Source: Rhizophagus irregularis (taxonomy: Eukaryota; Glomeromycota; Glomeromycetes; Glomerales; Glomeraceae). Taken from it: a stretch of DNA of 64,000 nucleotides. The notes below the pieces were generated by a model. The model was not told where the DNA came from. It made no database searches and saw only the letters and a program-made list of their open reading frames with translations. A program made the translations under genes and the position numbers. Location: positions 4,340,001 to 4,404,000 of the forward strand of contig NC_089436.1 of assembly GCF_026210795.1 (NCBI RefSeq), given 5' to 3'. Each line of letters starts with the position of its first letter. Position 1 is the first letter of the stretch. Below are positions 1 through 11,870 of this stretch, in pieces.

Positions 1-152
1 GATTAGGGGATTAGGATTAGGGGATTAGGATTAGGGGATTAGGATTAGGGGATTAGGATTAGGGGATTAGGATTAGGGGATTAGGATTAGGGGATTAGGA
101 TTAGGGGATTAGGATTAGGGGATTAGGATTAGGGTTAGGGGATTAGGGTTAG
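1..152 (+). repeat. Telomere-like minisatellite, 14-bp unit
   Basis: About nine tandem copies of a 14-bp unit (GGGGATTAGGATTA) run from position 1 to about 130. They grade into TTAGGG-type units and then unique sequence. The unit looks like a degenerate fungal telomere repeat. The G-rich strand is the plus strand, whereas a true left chromosome end would show the C-rich strand here. It is therefore more likely an interstitial or subtelomeric array, or an inverted contig edge, than a native left telomere. Confidence 0.85.
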
Positions 153-469
153 TAAGGTTTGGGTTCGTTGGAGTTGTTAAATTTGATGATGCCATTTTCT
201 GATTATAAATCAGATCAATTTGTAATAAGCTCAATAAAATAAACTTTCTCTTATTTTCCCACATATTTTTCTTTTTTTTAAACGCGTTATTTGTTATTGT
301 TTGCTATACTAAACCACAATTAATTTTTATTAATTTTCTTTGAAGGTTATTTGAACCTTGTTTATCTTTGATATCGTGTGATTGTTATCATCATTTTAAA
401 AAAATTCTTATTTTCGTGCTGCTCGTGTCTTGACTTTAAAAGCTGATTTATCTGCTCTAAATCTCTAAT

Positions 470-3113
470 ATGGAATTCTGTTTTGATTATAATTATTGTG
501 AAAATAATTGTTCTGATTTTTCTAATACTTCTGTACGCCACTCTTCTGATCTTCGTGAAAGTGGAACAGATTGTGATGTGGAAACCTATGAGGAAGTTGA
601 TACTACTTCTGATAATAATGTTTGTATTTGTGATTACCTAATTGAAATTGAACAGAGTGATAGTGATAATGACATTATGGAGCAAGGAGATGGATTAGAA
701 TTGAAAGCAGGAATGATATTTGAGACCTGGGCAAAAGCTGAATCTTACCTTGATGATTATGCGAAACAACAAGGCTTCTGTCTTCGCAAAAAGAGACGTA
801 TACCTGATCCACATGATAATAATATTACAAGAAGGAGAACATTTGAATGTTCCCATGCTAATGTACATGAATCTGAAAAGGTTGTTTTAGCTGAGAATAG
901 GCGAGATAGAGATTCAGAAATGATTGGTTGTACCTGGCATACAAATTTAGCATTTCCTAAAAAAGAAAAAGGTGTTCGTATTAACAGTGTTATTGGAGAA
1001 CACAATCATTCAATGAATCCTCTTGTTGGTGAAATAGCTCCAAAATTTCGAAAACTTACAGAAGAGATGCTTGAAAAGATTAAATTTTGGATGATTCATG
1101 GTAAAATGGGTATACCAAGCCAATATAACCTGCTTGTTGCTTCTTTTCCAAACAAAACTATTAATAAAAAAGATCTAAGCAACGCTATTCAAAAATTTAA
1201 ATTGCAAATGACACCTTCTAGAAATGATGCATGTCAGGTCCTTAATAATCTGTATTTAGAAAAAGAAAAAAATCCATTATGGTTAGTAAAGCCACGCTTT
1301 GATACAGATGAAAGAAGACTTAATTCTCTCTTTTGGATGTCACCTGAACAGATCCGCTTCTATGAAAGATATCACGATGTTGTTATCATTGATTCAACAT
1401 CACAAACCAACCAATTTGATATGATATTGTTGTTAATTACTGTTGTTGACAATAATTTTAGGAATTTGATAGTAGGTGCTGCAATTATAGAGGATGAAAC
1501 AGAAGCAACATTTTCTTGGATTTTGCAAGAGTTGCGAGATGCTTGCAATGTTACACCAATAGTGTTGTACTCTGATGCTGATCCGGCTTTAATATCTGCT
1601 GTTAGAAGTAATTATCAGGATACACGGCACCTACTTTGTATTTTTCATATTGACTTGAATTTAAGAAAAAAGCTTAAAGGAAAATTAAGAGATAGTTTTG
1701 AATCCTTTCGCTCTGAATTTTTGACTGTTCGAAATTCCTTATGTCATAGACAGTTTGAGATTAAATGGAATGAACTTCTTAACAAATATCCTATTTGTCA
1801 ACCATATCTCACTCGTGTTTTATATTCTTGCAAAACTAGTTGGGCATGTTATGCTATTAATCGAAACTTTACTGCAGGTGTTCAAAGTTCTCAACGTGCT
1901 GAAGTTTCTAATAAGATCATTAAGGAAAAACTTTCTCGTGCTTCCCATTTAAGTGATGTTGTTAAAGAAGTTCAAGCTGCATTTGATAATCAATCAAAAA
2001 GAGCAACAATAACTGAATTTAAAAATGAAATCCCAACAAAAGGCTTACCAACTATATTAAATGAATATTTTCCAAACCTAAATGAGTTGTTACAAGACTT
2101 TCTTACGCCACAAATTCTTCAAAAGCAACGAGACCAGATATCTCAATCACTCTGCTATGATGTGACGTTAGTTACTGATTGGCTACCATTATTAGAGGTA
2201 AAAACAATCAACTTTTAAGAAAGTAAATGAAATTGTTAATTAAAACTTGCATTTTTATTTCATTTTATAGGTGAGAGATGATTTTTATCATGAAAGATTA
2301 GGTAGAGAGGATGAGTACGATCAGCCGCAATCTTTATTTGCTTCTTTGCTAGAAAATATACCTCAAAGTAGCATTATGGAAGTTTGGAAGGTAATAAGAC
2401 ATCGTGGTCAACAATTATCCTCACAATATGTAATTCTACTTGACGATGGTTCTCATTTGTGTACTTGCTTATGGCTTATTAATCGTGGAATTGTATGCAG
2501 ACATTTTTTTCGCGTAATGTCCTATTCAGCCCATGCTCATTTTCATATTACACTAATTCCACGACGCTGGTATAATGATAAGAAGTTTATTCTTAACCAA
2601 GATCATGCTTCAATACCATCATATCAAATTGGAAAAGTTGAATCAGATATATCAGAACAGACTCCATTACAGTCAATATCATTCTCACATCTTGAAAGAA
2701 TTAGGAAAATGCCTGATATTATGCAAATGCAAGGTCCGAAACAAAAATATGGATTTGGCATGGGTTATGCTAAAAAGGCACTTGATTATGCAGTTCGTGC
2801 AGATAAAGTAGAAGAATTTGTCACTCAATTGAAAGTTTTTATTGAAGAAACAAAAGAGGATCTTTCTGATCAACAAGATAGCGTTGAAAACATGGTAATT
2901 GGTGATCCGTTACGCACACAACATAAAGGACGTCAGCCAAATCGTTATAAATCAGGTGGTGAAGTTACAAAAAAATCACAAAAAAGGAAATTGCAAGCAA
3001 TGCAAGATGTTACGAATACTATAGAACAAGGCTCAAGTGTTCAAAAACGTTCAAGGCTTTGTCAAAAATGTAAACAACCCGGTCATTATGCACCTCGATG
3101 TCCTAACTTATAA
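470..3113 (+). CDS. FAR1-related MULE transposase, two exons (about 856 aa)
   Basis: Mutator-like (MULE) transposase, which would cut and paste DNA in the nucleus. Exon 1 is 470-2197 (576 codons) and exon 2 is 2271-3113. The intron 2198-2270 has GTAAAA and TTTATAG borders and joins in phase 0, so reading through to the TAA near 2216 is unlikely to be the real end. Visible domains: an acidic N-terminus; a FAR1/WRKY-type zinc finger at about 85-180 (C127, C154, H178, H180); a DDE core with D308 (VVIIDST), D369 (YSDADPAL) and E478 (SSQRAEVSN); a SWIM finger CxCx9CxH at about 640-654; and a C-terminal CCHC knuckle (CQKCKQPGHYAPRC). No frame breaks are seen, so it may be functional. It could also be a domesticated FAR1-like factor. 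I could not identify terminal inverted repeats with confidence. Confidence 0.85.
2198..2270 (+). other. Intron of the MULE transposase gene
   Basis: 73-nt intron with GT..AG borders. It joins codon 576 (Glu) of exon 1 to a Val codon at 2271 in phase 0, and the SWIM domain lies in the next exon. Confidence 0.8.
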
Positions 3114-3332
3114 TCTAAAATTTATTACAAATCTTTTTAAAGAAATAAAACTTACTCAAATATATAACGGAAACTTTGAAAAATAAATTCTTTATTTGTA
3201 ATTTACATGAAATAAAAATTGCTTGCAAAATTCAAAAATTAAAAAGTGAAATTTACAGTTATAAATTTTAATTTTTAGTACAGGTGACATCACCTAGGTG
3301 ACATCTCCCGGAGAGAAAGTTAGCAAAATTCT

Positions 3333-4048
3333 AAAGAATAAATCAAAAAAAAAATTTTTTTAAAAAGAGAGTAACGAAGTTAGGAAAGTTAAAAAAAATT
3401 TTTTTTTTAAAGGGAGGACGTCAAAGTTAGAAAAATAAAAATTTTTTATAAAGAGGAAATAGAAATAGAAAGAAGAAAATTTTTTTTAAAAAAAAGAAGA
3501 GTGGGAATAAAAGAATAAAATCAAAAAAAAAATTTTTTTTTTAAGGGAGTGACGAAAAAAAATTTTTTTTTAAAGGAGAGAGTGATGAAAAAAAAAATTT
3601 AAAGTGAGGTACGAAAAAAAAATTATTTTTAAAAGGGGGGGTGACGAAAAAAGAAGAAAAATTTAGAAAAAATAACAAAAATAAAACAAGAGAAAAGAGA
3701 AGGAAGGGAAAGACAGAAAGGAAGATCGGAAGATCAAACTCATCAAAGTAAGGGTTTATATAAAAAACAAAAAACGTATCATAACAAAACAATAAACAAT
3801 CACGTGATCTCGTGTTATGTTACGAGATTTTTGTAAAATTATTTTCTAAAAATATTAAGTTTAAAAATTCCGTATACATTCCGTATGATTAATTTTTTCC
3901 GTATACATTTCGTATACATTAGTTTTTTTAAAAAATGTTCAAAAATGAATTGCTTATTAAATATACGGAATTTGTATACGGAATCTATAGAAACGTACAT
4001 AAAATGTATACAAAACGTTTCCTTTCCGTATACATATTTCTTATAGGG
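3333..4048. mobile_element. Truncated copy of the CCCTATAA-end element
   Basis: About 715 bp of A/T-homopolymer-rich DNA. It is nearly identical, in the same orientation, to about 13393-14107. Both share the sequence with TATACGGAA and CGTATAC motifs and end in TTCTTATAGGG. This copy lacks the first roughly 860 bp of the complete element and so is 5' truncated. One small indel (an extra CGTATACATT-like segment near 3909) separates the copies. There is no coding capacity; open frames here come from the homopolymers. Confidence 0.75.
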
Positions 4049-4634
4049 TAGGTACAAAAAAAAAATTATTACTGCGGAATTTAAATTTATGCTTTTCGAA
4101 AATTGAAGAAATAATTTATTTTTTTGTTTCAACTATTTATGTCTAGCTTATTTATAAATAATTTTTTTTTTGTTTAACTATTTATAAACATGGTATCACT
4201 GAACGCCGAAGGTACTGTAACTGTCGATCATTTTACATCTAATTTAAGTTAGGTCATCAAAACTTTGATGATCGGAGTATTTAACTTTCAATTTTTTGTC
4301 TTGCGTGAAATAACTAACAAATGAATTTTTAATAATTTTATTTTAACTCTTCAATTAAGTAATTTAAATTGTTTTATCAATAAATATTTTAAAAATTTAT
4401 TTCTTACTCTGCAAAAATGTGCCCAATTATGGTAGAAACATTACTATATTTCAACAATAAAATTTTGTTTATTTATATTGTAGACTAAGGAATTATAATT
4501 ATTGCCGTTTTCAAAATGGTTGAAATTGATGATCTGCAAGGTGAAACACACTAATTAAATCACATGCAAATGTAACACTAAAATTAATATTTTTTACCCC
4601 GCTATTAATCTATACGCGTTTTTAATGGTTTACA
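4049..4634. other. Non-coding stretch, no gene seen
   Basis: AT-rich sequence between the repeat end and the SAM-type pseudogene. I see no open frame with protein-like composition, no clear repeat and no RNA gene. Confidence 0.5.
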
Positions 4635-6405
4635 ATGAGTTCAAAACGGTCTATACGTGAAAAAGTTCCATATGAAAGAATATATGTGATCAGTACTTGT
4701 TTCTTATGTCAAAAATGTTTGTTGTCAAAAACAACTGCTTAATAAAAAATGTAGTTGTGACTTAACTGAACGACCGCGTTTTAAGAGCAAAAATAATGCA
4801 AGAAATTATTATACTGGAGTTTATAATCCAAGTACAGCAAGTAGAGTTTATAGCCCTTCACAAATGAATAAAATAAATGATGCAAATAAAATTTTTTCAT
4901 ATAATTTGAACTTTTCGTCTAAATTTAATTTTTCTTTATGTGTCACATGCCATAATCTTATGGCAAGATTAAAAAAAAAATGAAAAGGAATTAAAAGAAG
5001 TACTGAAAGAAGTTGAATTAATAATAGAGGATAGTAATATAGATGAAGAAGAAGCAACAATGCAGACTGATTTTGAAGAAAAGAATACTAAACATAGTGA
5101 AAAAGAATTTAGTGAAGAAGCTTATGGAGCAGAATCTAGTGAAAAAGAAGGATAATGGAGTATCAGAAATTTCTTTTAAACTTAGTTGTAATTAATCAAA
5201 AAGGGAAGAATAGTCCTGCAAAATGGATAGTTATTCAAAAATCTATCCTTAGAAATTTTTTAAAAGATTTGAATTTACATATCCAGCAACAAGCAGATCA
5301 ATGGATTGAACGATTACATTATTACATATAAACAGGTAAATGATAAAAGTTTGGGTACTCAACTTTCAGATGAAAAGGATTGGGAGAAATTTCTGTCAGT
5401 TAGAATATCAAAACACAATTTCACGAAAAAAGGAGATGATGGTGCTTGCTACAATCAAGTTTAACGAAAATGAAAGTGATAAAATTCAATCAAAAAGAAG
5501 GTATGCTATATAACAATAATATTATTTATTTATAGACATATAATATAATTTATACTTTAATTGTACTAAATAATTATTTATTTCAGAAAAGTAGGTGATA
5601 TAACCGATACTACTGATACTACTGATACCGTGCAAACATAAGAAAAAAAAAAGAAAAATTAAATACTATTCCAAAAGAAGTAAATCTTTCTGATGAAAGG
5701 ACTAAAATTGCAACAAACATAATGTTGTTAACTCAAAAAAATCATTGTGATGAACATGATAGAGCGTGTTACGTTACTGGATCGCATCATTTATTTTTAA
5801 CGCCTCAACATTTAAGTACCTGGGCAGCTTCAATCGTAAGTTCAGTATTTTATTTATAGCATTTAAATTTAAATTTATTTTTTAAATTTTTTTTTCTTTT
5901 TTCATGATTTACAAATATAATTTAGGAACATAATTTAGCAACAATTGATACGCCACCAAGTTTTCCCATATTTGCTAATAAAACTGTAAGAAGTAATCAA
6001 AGTAATTCGCAACCTTTACCACCTCAAGCATCTATACTACAACATACATTGTTTTCATATACAATCACCATGTATCCTTATTCAACTTCTCAAGTTGCTT
6101 TACCTTCTCAATTTGCTTTTCCTTCTCAAGCTGCTTTATCTTCTCCTTCTCGAACTGCTTTATCTTCTCAAACTCCAGCTATAACAGAAAAATCTATTCC
6201 AAAAATTGATGAATTTTTACAAAATTTGGATAATTAACATGGTGAGGGAAGATTCACATGTTTTTTAGATAGCTTTTTAAATGAATCTATTGATGTACTA
6301 GATATTTTGGATCTAAATGATAGTGATTTTATTAAATTAGGCATTAATAGTATTGGTATTAGAAAAAAATTAGGTAGATCAGCGAAAAACTATGCACAAT
6401 TTTGA
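4635..6405 (+). pseudogene. Broken SAM-domain gene with N-terminal Cys pairs
   Basis: Remains of a multi-exon gene. The N-terminus has paired cysteines (FLCQKC, KKCSC, CVTCHN). A Glu-rich acidic linker follows, then a short domain (CDEHDRACYVTG) and an intron (GTAAGT at about 5836, TTTAG before about 5925). Ser/Pro-rich sequence comes next. The C-terminus is a SAM-type helical domain (VLDILDLNDSDFIKLGI, then GIRKKL) ending at TGA 6403-6405. Breaks: a frame change near 4740; a frame change at the A10 run at about 4971-4980; further shifts around 5330-5465; and an in-frame TAA at 6235-6237 at the start of the SAM domain. SAM domains mediate protein-protein interaction. I infer a decayed member of an expanded family; its role is unknown. 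Confidence 0.6.
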
Positions 6406-6528
6406 TTTTTTTTTCAAAATTACACGTGATAAATATTTTCTACAAAATAATAATCACTTTATTCTATGTATTTTTCGCTTATTACAAATAAATTGAAGAT
6501 TTTGTCTATATAAATTTTTTAAATTTTA

Positions 6529-7662
6529 TTAAAAATAAATTGATTTTTCAAAAAAAGATTTTGCCATTATAGGCGTTATTTGTGAGCATGCTGCTATAAT
6601 AGCAAATTCAGGATCAGGACAAGTTTCCATAAAATCCTTATTTCTTTTAATCCAACTTTTTACTGTAGAAAATGCTAGTTCTATCGGATTAAAATCTGGT
6701 GAATATGGGGAAGAAATAATACTTTACAACTAACACTTTTTATTACATTGATCATTTCTTCATTATGATGAATTTTGGCGTTATCCATCACCAGTACACT
6801 GTTTTTTCCAGGAATAGGATTCATAAAAGGTAACTATAAATTGAAAACAATTAGAAATTGCAATTATAAACATAAACACATAAACACGAGTTACATAAAC
6901 ACGAACATAAATTATTATACTTACAATATGAGATAAAATAAAAGAACAAAATCTTTCTTGAGAACAACTACCTTTCATAATATCACATGCAATGAATCCA
7001 TCTAACGTAAGTGCAGGTAAAATAGTATACCTAACACCTCTCAAAAAAACCACTTTTTGAGATACTCTTTGATTTTTAAACGAATACCCATAAGTACGTG
7101 ACAAAGATCTTTCGTCTTTAGCAGTCTCATCTAAAAAGATTAATTGTTCTTGCTGATACTCCATTCCAATAGTAAAAATATAATCAGCTCTTAACAATTC
7201 ACTCCTTTCTTTTGCAGCTTTTTCCAACTTGATTTTAATGTATAAATAATGAATAGATTAATTAATAGTCTAAATATTTTTAACAAATGAAATATACTAT
7301 AAATTGCAATATGTATCTAACCTTTTCAACAATTTCATCCAAATAATAATTAGGATGTTCTTTAATAATTTCTTGTAAAGTCTAAAAATTAATATATTCA
7401 CATTAATAATCATAATAAAATCATGATAGTAGAGATAATAAAATAAACTAACCTTCATATCAGATCCACTAAACATTTTTTTCCTTCCTGCTTGTTGCAA
7501 AAATGGGTTTATTACGTATCTCCATTTTCGATAACATTTAAGGATTCTGTGTACTGTTGGCCTACTAATTCTTAGCAGCTGTGAAATTTCTTGTAAATTA
7601 TAGTCATCACAAAATAAATACACCACCCTCTACCTAAAATCCTCGCTTATTACACGTCCCAT
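6529..7662 (-). pseudogene. Intron-containing IS630/Tc1-type DDE transposase, broken
   Basis: Minus-strand transposase remnant. The likely ATG is at 7662 (MGRVISEDF), followed about 30 nt later by an in-frame TAG and then open sequence. Inferred exons: 7662-7453 (helix-turn-helix, DYNLQEISQLLRISRPTVHR); 7381-7322 (20 codons); 7227-6925 (first catalytic Asp in FLDETAKDERS); and 6833-6529 (VLVMDNAKIHH with the second Asp, then YSPDFNPIE with the catalytic Glu). Intron borders GTTAG..TTTAG, GTTAGA..TCAAG and GTAAGT..TATAG all join in phase 0. A one-base loss at the G4 run 6707-6710 shifts the frame between the second Asp and the Glu. The part expected between the HTH region and LEKAAKERSEL looks shortened. 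It is a dead copy of a DDE_3-family element. Confidence 0.75.
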
Positions 7663-8350
7663 TACTTGAACAACAACTTTGATTAAGGTACTTAGAGTGT
7701 GATTCTTGTGTGATTCGCGAGTTTATATTGTAGCGTCTACAAAAGAAAGTGTGATTTAAAGTGTGATTTTAAAGGTAAAACTGTAAATATATAGTTTATT
7801 TTATAATAAGAAACCACTGAAACTTGACTATATTGTTTCAAACTAGTGTACTTTAGGTACAATGAGTTTTTAATATATAAATAAATATACATATATGTAT
7901 GGTTATGATTAGAATATTAAAAGGATTATTACAAATATTATTGTATTGTCATAAAATTTGAAGTTAATTGGCTGAGTTTTATAAAAAATATAAGAATTAA
8001 TGGAATTATTATTATTTTTTGTAAAATATCAATTTATAAATAAAATTAACAATACCATGATTTAAATTGTTAAAAGTCTCATGCATATGGTTTAATTGTT
8101 TTAAATATAAAAAATCTAAATTATTTATAAAAAATTGTATATTAAATTAAAAGTAAATTTTAAGAATCATACATACACGTACATCATAAATTTAATTATA
8201 TTCATATGTAATGAAATTTAATACAAATCTAACACAAATTTATTTATGTCATGTCTATGTTGTTTAACATAATGAAATTAATTATTAATTGGGTAATATT
8301 TATAATTTCCATTTATTCATTTATTATAATATAAAAAAAATGTTAAAAAT
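7663..8350. other. AT-rich non-coding stretch
   Basis: No coding signal. Around 7838 (AAACTAGTGTACTTTAGG) there is a short match to the terminus of the foldback element that starts at 10573, suggesting a solo or truncated end. Nothing else is recognisable. Confidence 0.4.
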
Positions 8351-8353
8351 GAT

Positions 8354-8519
8354 ATATGGGGATAAGCACAGCAAAACAAGGGGATAGCCTCAAAAAAAAA
8401 ATTTCTTAAGTTTATATGATAATTATGCTCCAATTTATCCAAAAATTACAGTTGTAATGAAATCTCAAAAAAAAATTTTTAGATCCTATCCCCTTGTTTT
8501 GCTGTGCGTGTCCCCATAT
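8354..8519. mobile_element. MITE with about 33-bp terminal inverted repeats
   Basis: The left end (ATATGGGGATAAGCACAGCA and on through AAACAAGGGGATAG) is matched in inverted orientation by the right end (CTATCCCCTTGTTTTGCTGT and on to CCCCATAT). The differences are near the outer edge. It is about 166 bp with no coding capacity. The target-site duplication is not clear, so the superfamily is undetermined. Confidence 0.75.
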
Positions 8520-8649
8520 GTAAAATAAGCTTTAATGTTTATCAAATAAAAATAAAAAAATTTTGTTTTCAATGGTTATACTTTACAAATGGAGTCCAAT
8601 AGACCACTGGACTTACAAAAAAAGAGGACAAAATATTAGTAAACACTTT

Positions 8650-9845
8650 ACTTAAGTAAAAATAAAAAGAAAATTCAAGAAAAATGCAATTTTTTTTGAG
8701 TACTCACCTACATTCATGAAAATTAATATTCAAGTGGTTTCAACCTGCCTGAACAACTTTCAATTAACAAAAAGAAGGATTTCATTTGGTCAAAATGGAG
8801 ATATTATGTTCTAAATTAGAAATCAGAAAAGAGAGTTAATATCATCAAGAAAAATGCAATTTTCTCCAAGTACTATACCTACATTCATGAAAATTAATAT
8901 TCAAGTGGTTTCAACCTGCCTGAACAACTTTCAATTAATAAATGAAGTTGATTTCATTTGTTCAAAGTGGAGATATTACGCTCTAAATTAAAGAGAGTTA
9001 ATATCATCAACAAAAATGCAATTTTCTCTAAGCACTACACCTACATTCATGAAAATTAATATTCAAGTGGTTTCAACCTGCCTGAACAACATTCAATTAA
9101 CAAAGGAAGTTGATTTCATTTGACTAAAGTGAAGATATCACGCTCTAAATTAGAAAACAGAGAAGAGAGTTAATATCATCAAGAAAAATGCAATTTTCCT
9201 TAAGTATTACACCTATATTCATGAAAATTAATATTCAAGTACTAGTTTCAACATGCCTGAACAACTTTCAATTAATAAATAAAGTCGATTTCATTTGTCC
9301 AAAATGGAAATATTACTCTCTAAATTAAAAAACAGAAAAGAGAGTTAATATCATCGAGAAAAATGCAAATTTTTCTCAAGTATTACACCTATGATATACA
9401 TGATAGTTAATATTTAAGTAGTTTCAACATGCCTGAACAACTTTCAATTAATAAAGAAAGTTGATTTCATTTGACTAAAGTGGTAATATTACGCTCTAAA
9501 TTAGAAAACAGAAAAGAGAGTTAATATCATCAAGAAAAATGCAATTTTCTTCAAGTACTACACCTACATTTATGAAAATTAATATTCAAGTAGTTTCAAC
9601 CCGCCTGAACAACTTTCAATTAGTAAAGAAAGTTGATTTAATTTGATCAAAGTGAAGATATTACGCTCTAAATTAGAAAACAAAGAAGAAAGTTAAAATT
9701 ACCAAGAAAATGTAATTTTCTTCAAGTACTATATCTACATTTATGAAAATTAATATTAGTTTCAATCCTGCAGAAAGTTGATTTTATTTGGCTAAAATGA
9801 TGAAATTATAACCTGAAGTTAAAAAATAAATGTGAAAGTAAAGAA
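8650..9845. repeat. Tandem satellite, about 171-bp monomer, seven copies
   Basis: The core ATTCATGAAAATTAATATTC recurs near 8712, 8883, 9045, 9217, 9396, 9568 and 9739. The spacings are 162 to 179 bp, mostly 171-172. Each monomer also carries TTTCAACCTGCCTGAACAAC, CTCTAAATTAGAAAACAGA and AAGAAAAATGCAATTTTC. Monomers have diverged by substitutions and small indels. The last copy is degenerate and shortened. Confidence 0.85.
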
Positions 9846-9929
9846 AATTTAAAAACTTGTGTACTATAAACTGTATAAAATACCTGTAACTTTACAAGTT
9901 GAAATACTTATAATATATTATATAAAATG

Positions 9930-10356
9930 GTAAAAACGTTTTTTTATCGCCATTTTCTTTTTAGTGTGATCTAGTTAAAATAATAATAAAAAAAGATGAA
10001 TTTTAGAAACCTGTGATTACTAAAATTTTATTGTATTTTCAGGTAAAGAAGATGCAAATACAAGCTGAAAATGCAATAAAATTTTAGTAATCACAAGTTT
10101 TAAAGTAAGTTTACTTATAAGTAACTTTTAAAGCATAAATGTTACACAAATTTTTAAGGAGTCACTTATAAGTAAACTTACTTTAAAACTTGTGATTACT
10201 AAAATTTTATTGCATTTTCAGCTTGTATTTGCACCCTCTCTACCTAAAAATACAATAAAATCTTAGTAATCACAGATTTCTAAAATTCACCTTTTTTAAT
10301 TATTATTTTAGCTAGATCACACTAAAAAGAAAAAGGTGATAAATAAAAGTTTCAAA
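9930..10356. repeat. Foldback (long inverted repeat) element
   Basis: Two arms of about 200 bp are near-perfect reverse complements. The outer part is CTTTTTAGTGTGATCTAG, against CTAGATCACACTAAAAAG. The inner part is AAGTAAGTTTACTTATAAGT, against ACTTATAAGTAAACTTACTT. They flank a spacer of about 20 bp near 10147. The arms also contain a second, shorter self-complementary motif (AATTTTAGTAATCACA). No ORF is present. It is likely a foldback-type MITE. Confidence 0.8.
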
Positions 10357-11870
10357 TTTTTTTAGAAAAAAAATTGGAGTTTCGTAATAAAATATTATGA
10401 GACTCACCATTTTACTTCATCAAAGTAAAAAAAGATTATCTGATCTGATTATCTGATCTAAATTTTTCTGGCATTACAGCTAAGATTCCGCATAGATCGG
10501 ATTGGATTAAGATTTGTTCTGATTTGAACTGGTGTCCGATCTGATAGGTCTGAATCAGATTATATTAATAAAAAAACTAGTGTACTTTTGGATATAGTGA
10601 GTGAGTTTATTTTTAAAAGTATACTTATAAATTAATAAAAGATTTTTTAATAACAATAGATTGTGTTTAGTGAGATTCATAAAAAAATCTGATGAGATTT
10701 TTTTTTTAGGATTTTTTTTTAATAACAATATCATATCAGTAATAGTATTAACTGAAGTTAATAATTGTTTTAGTAAGATTTTTTTTATAGTTCACAGTAA
10801 CATTAATATTACTGATAAGTAATATAAATAAAAGATTTTTTATAACAGTAGATTACATTTAATAAGGTTAATAAAAAAATTTTCCAAGATTTTTTTAATG
10901 GTATAGTACAATAGATAGATATAATAAAATTTTCTGAGATTATTTTAATAACAATAGGCATGATAAATTTTTGGTGATTATTTTTTTTTAATAACAATAA
11001 TAGATTGGTATCATAGTACAATGGATGGTATAGTACAATGGATTGATTTAATAAATTTTTTGTGATTTTTTTCAATAACAATAGATTTGTAATAGACAAT
11101 AAAAAATGTTGCAAAAACATTGAAAACTGAACTGATAATGAATTGGTAAATCAGATCAGTTTTCAATAATTACTGGTCGCAGTAATAATTGTCTATTACC
11201 AATCTATTGTTATTAAAAAAAAATCACCAAAAATTTTATCATACCTATTGTTATTAAAATAAATCTCAGAAAGTTTTATATCTAGTATCTATTGTACTAT
11301 ACCAATTAATTTGTTATAAAAAATTCCAGAAACTGATCTATTGTATTAATAAAAAATCTTAGAAAATTTTCTATATCTATCCATTAAAAGTTATAACATA
11401 CTGATCTGTTGTTATCAAAAAAATTTTTATATTGATCTAATGACTCTATTGTTAAAAAAAAAGTTTAGAAAATATATTTATATCAATCTATTATTAAAAA
11501 AAAAAATTCAGAAAATTTTTTTATATCTATTCATTGTACTATACCAATCTATTGTTAAAAATAATCTCAAAATTTTTTTATATATCTTAACCTATTTAAT
11601 AAAAAATTTATTAAGTTATCTATTAATATTAGTATTACTGGAAAAAATCTTACTAAAATACAATTATTAACTTAATAAGTTAATAATTGTTATTACCAAT
11701 TTATTATTATTAAAAAAATTACAAAAATCTTATTAAATCAATCTATTGTACTATGATACCAATCTATTGTTTAATATTAAAAAAAAATCACCAAAAATTT
11801 TATCATACCTATTGTTATTAAAATAAATCCCAGAAAATTTTATTATATCTATCTATTGTACTATACTAGG

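Noticed and set aside
3541-4132. Minus-strand open frames of 83 and 97 aa
   Set aside because: They lie in the homopolymer-rich CCCTATAA-end element and repeat at 13641-13949; no protein-like features beyond F/L runs.
8650-9845. CRISPR-like spaced repeats
   Set aside because: Units are about 171 bp, diverged and directly tandem, without short repeats and unique spacers; the organism is eukaryotic.
10809-11670. Lys/Leu-rich frames on both strands
   Set aside because: They come from the AT-rich arms of the foldback element.
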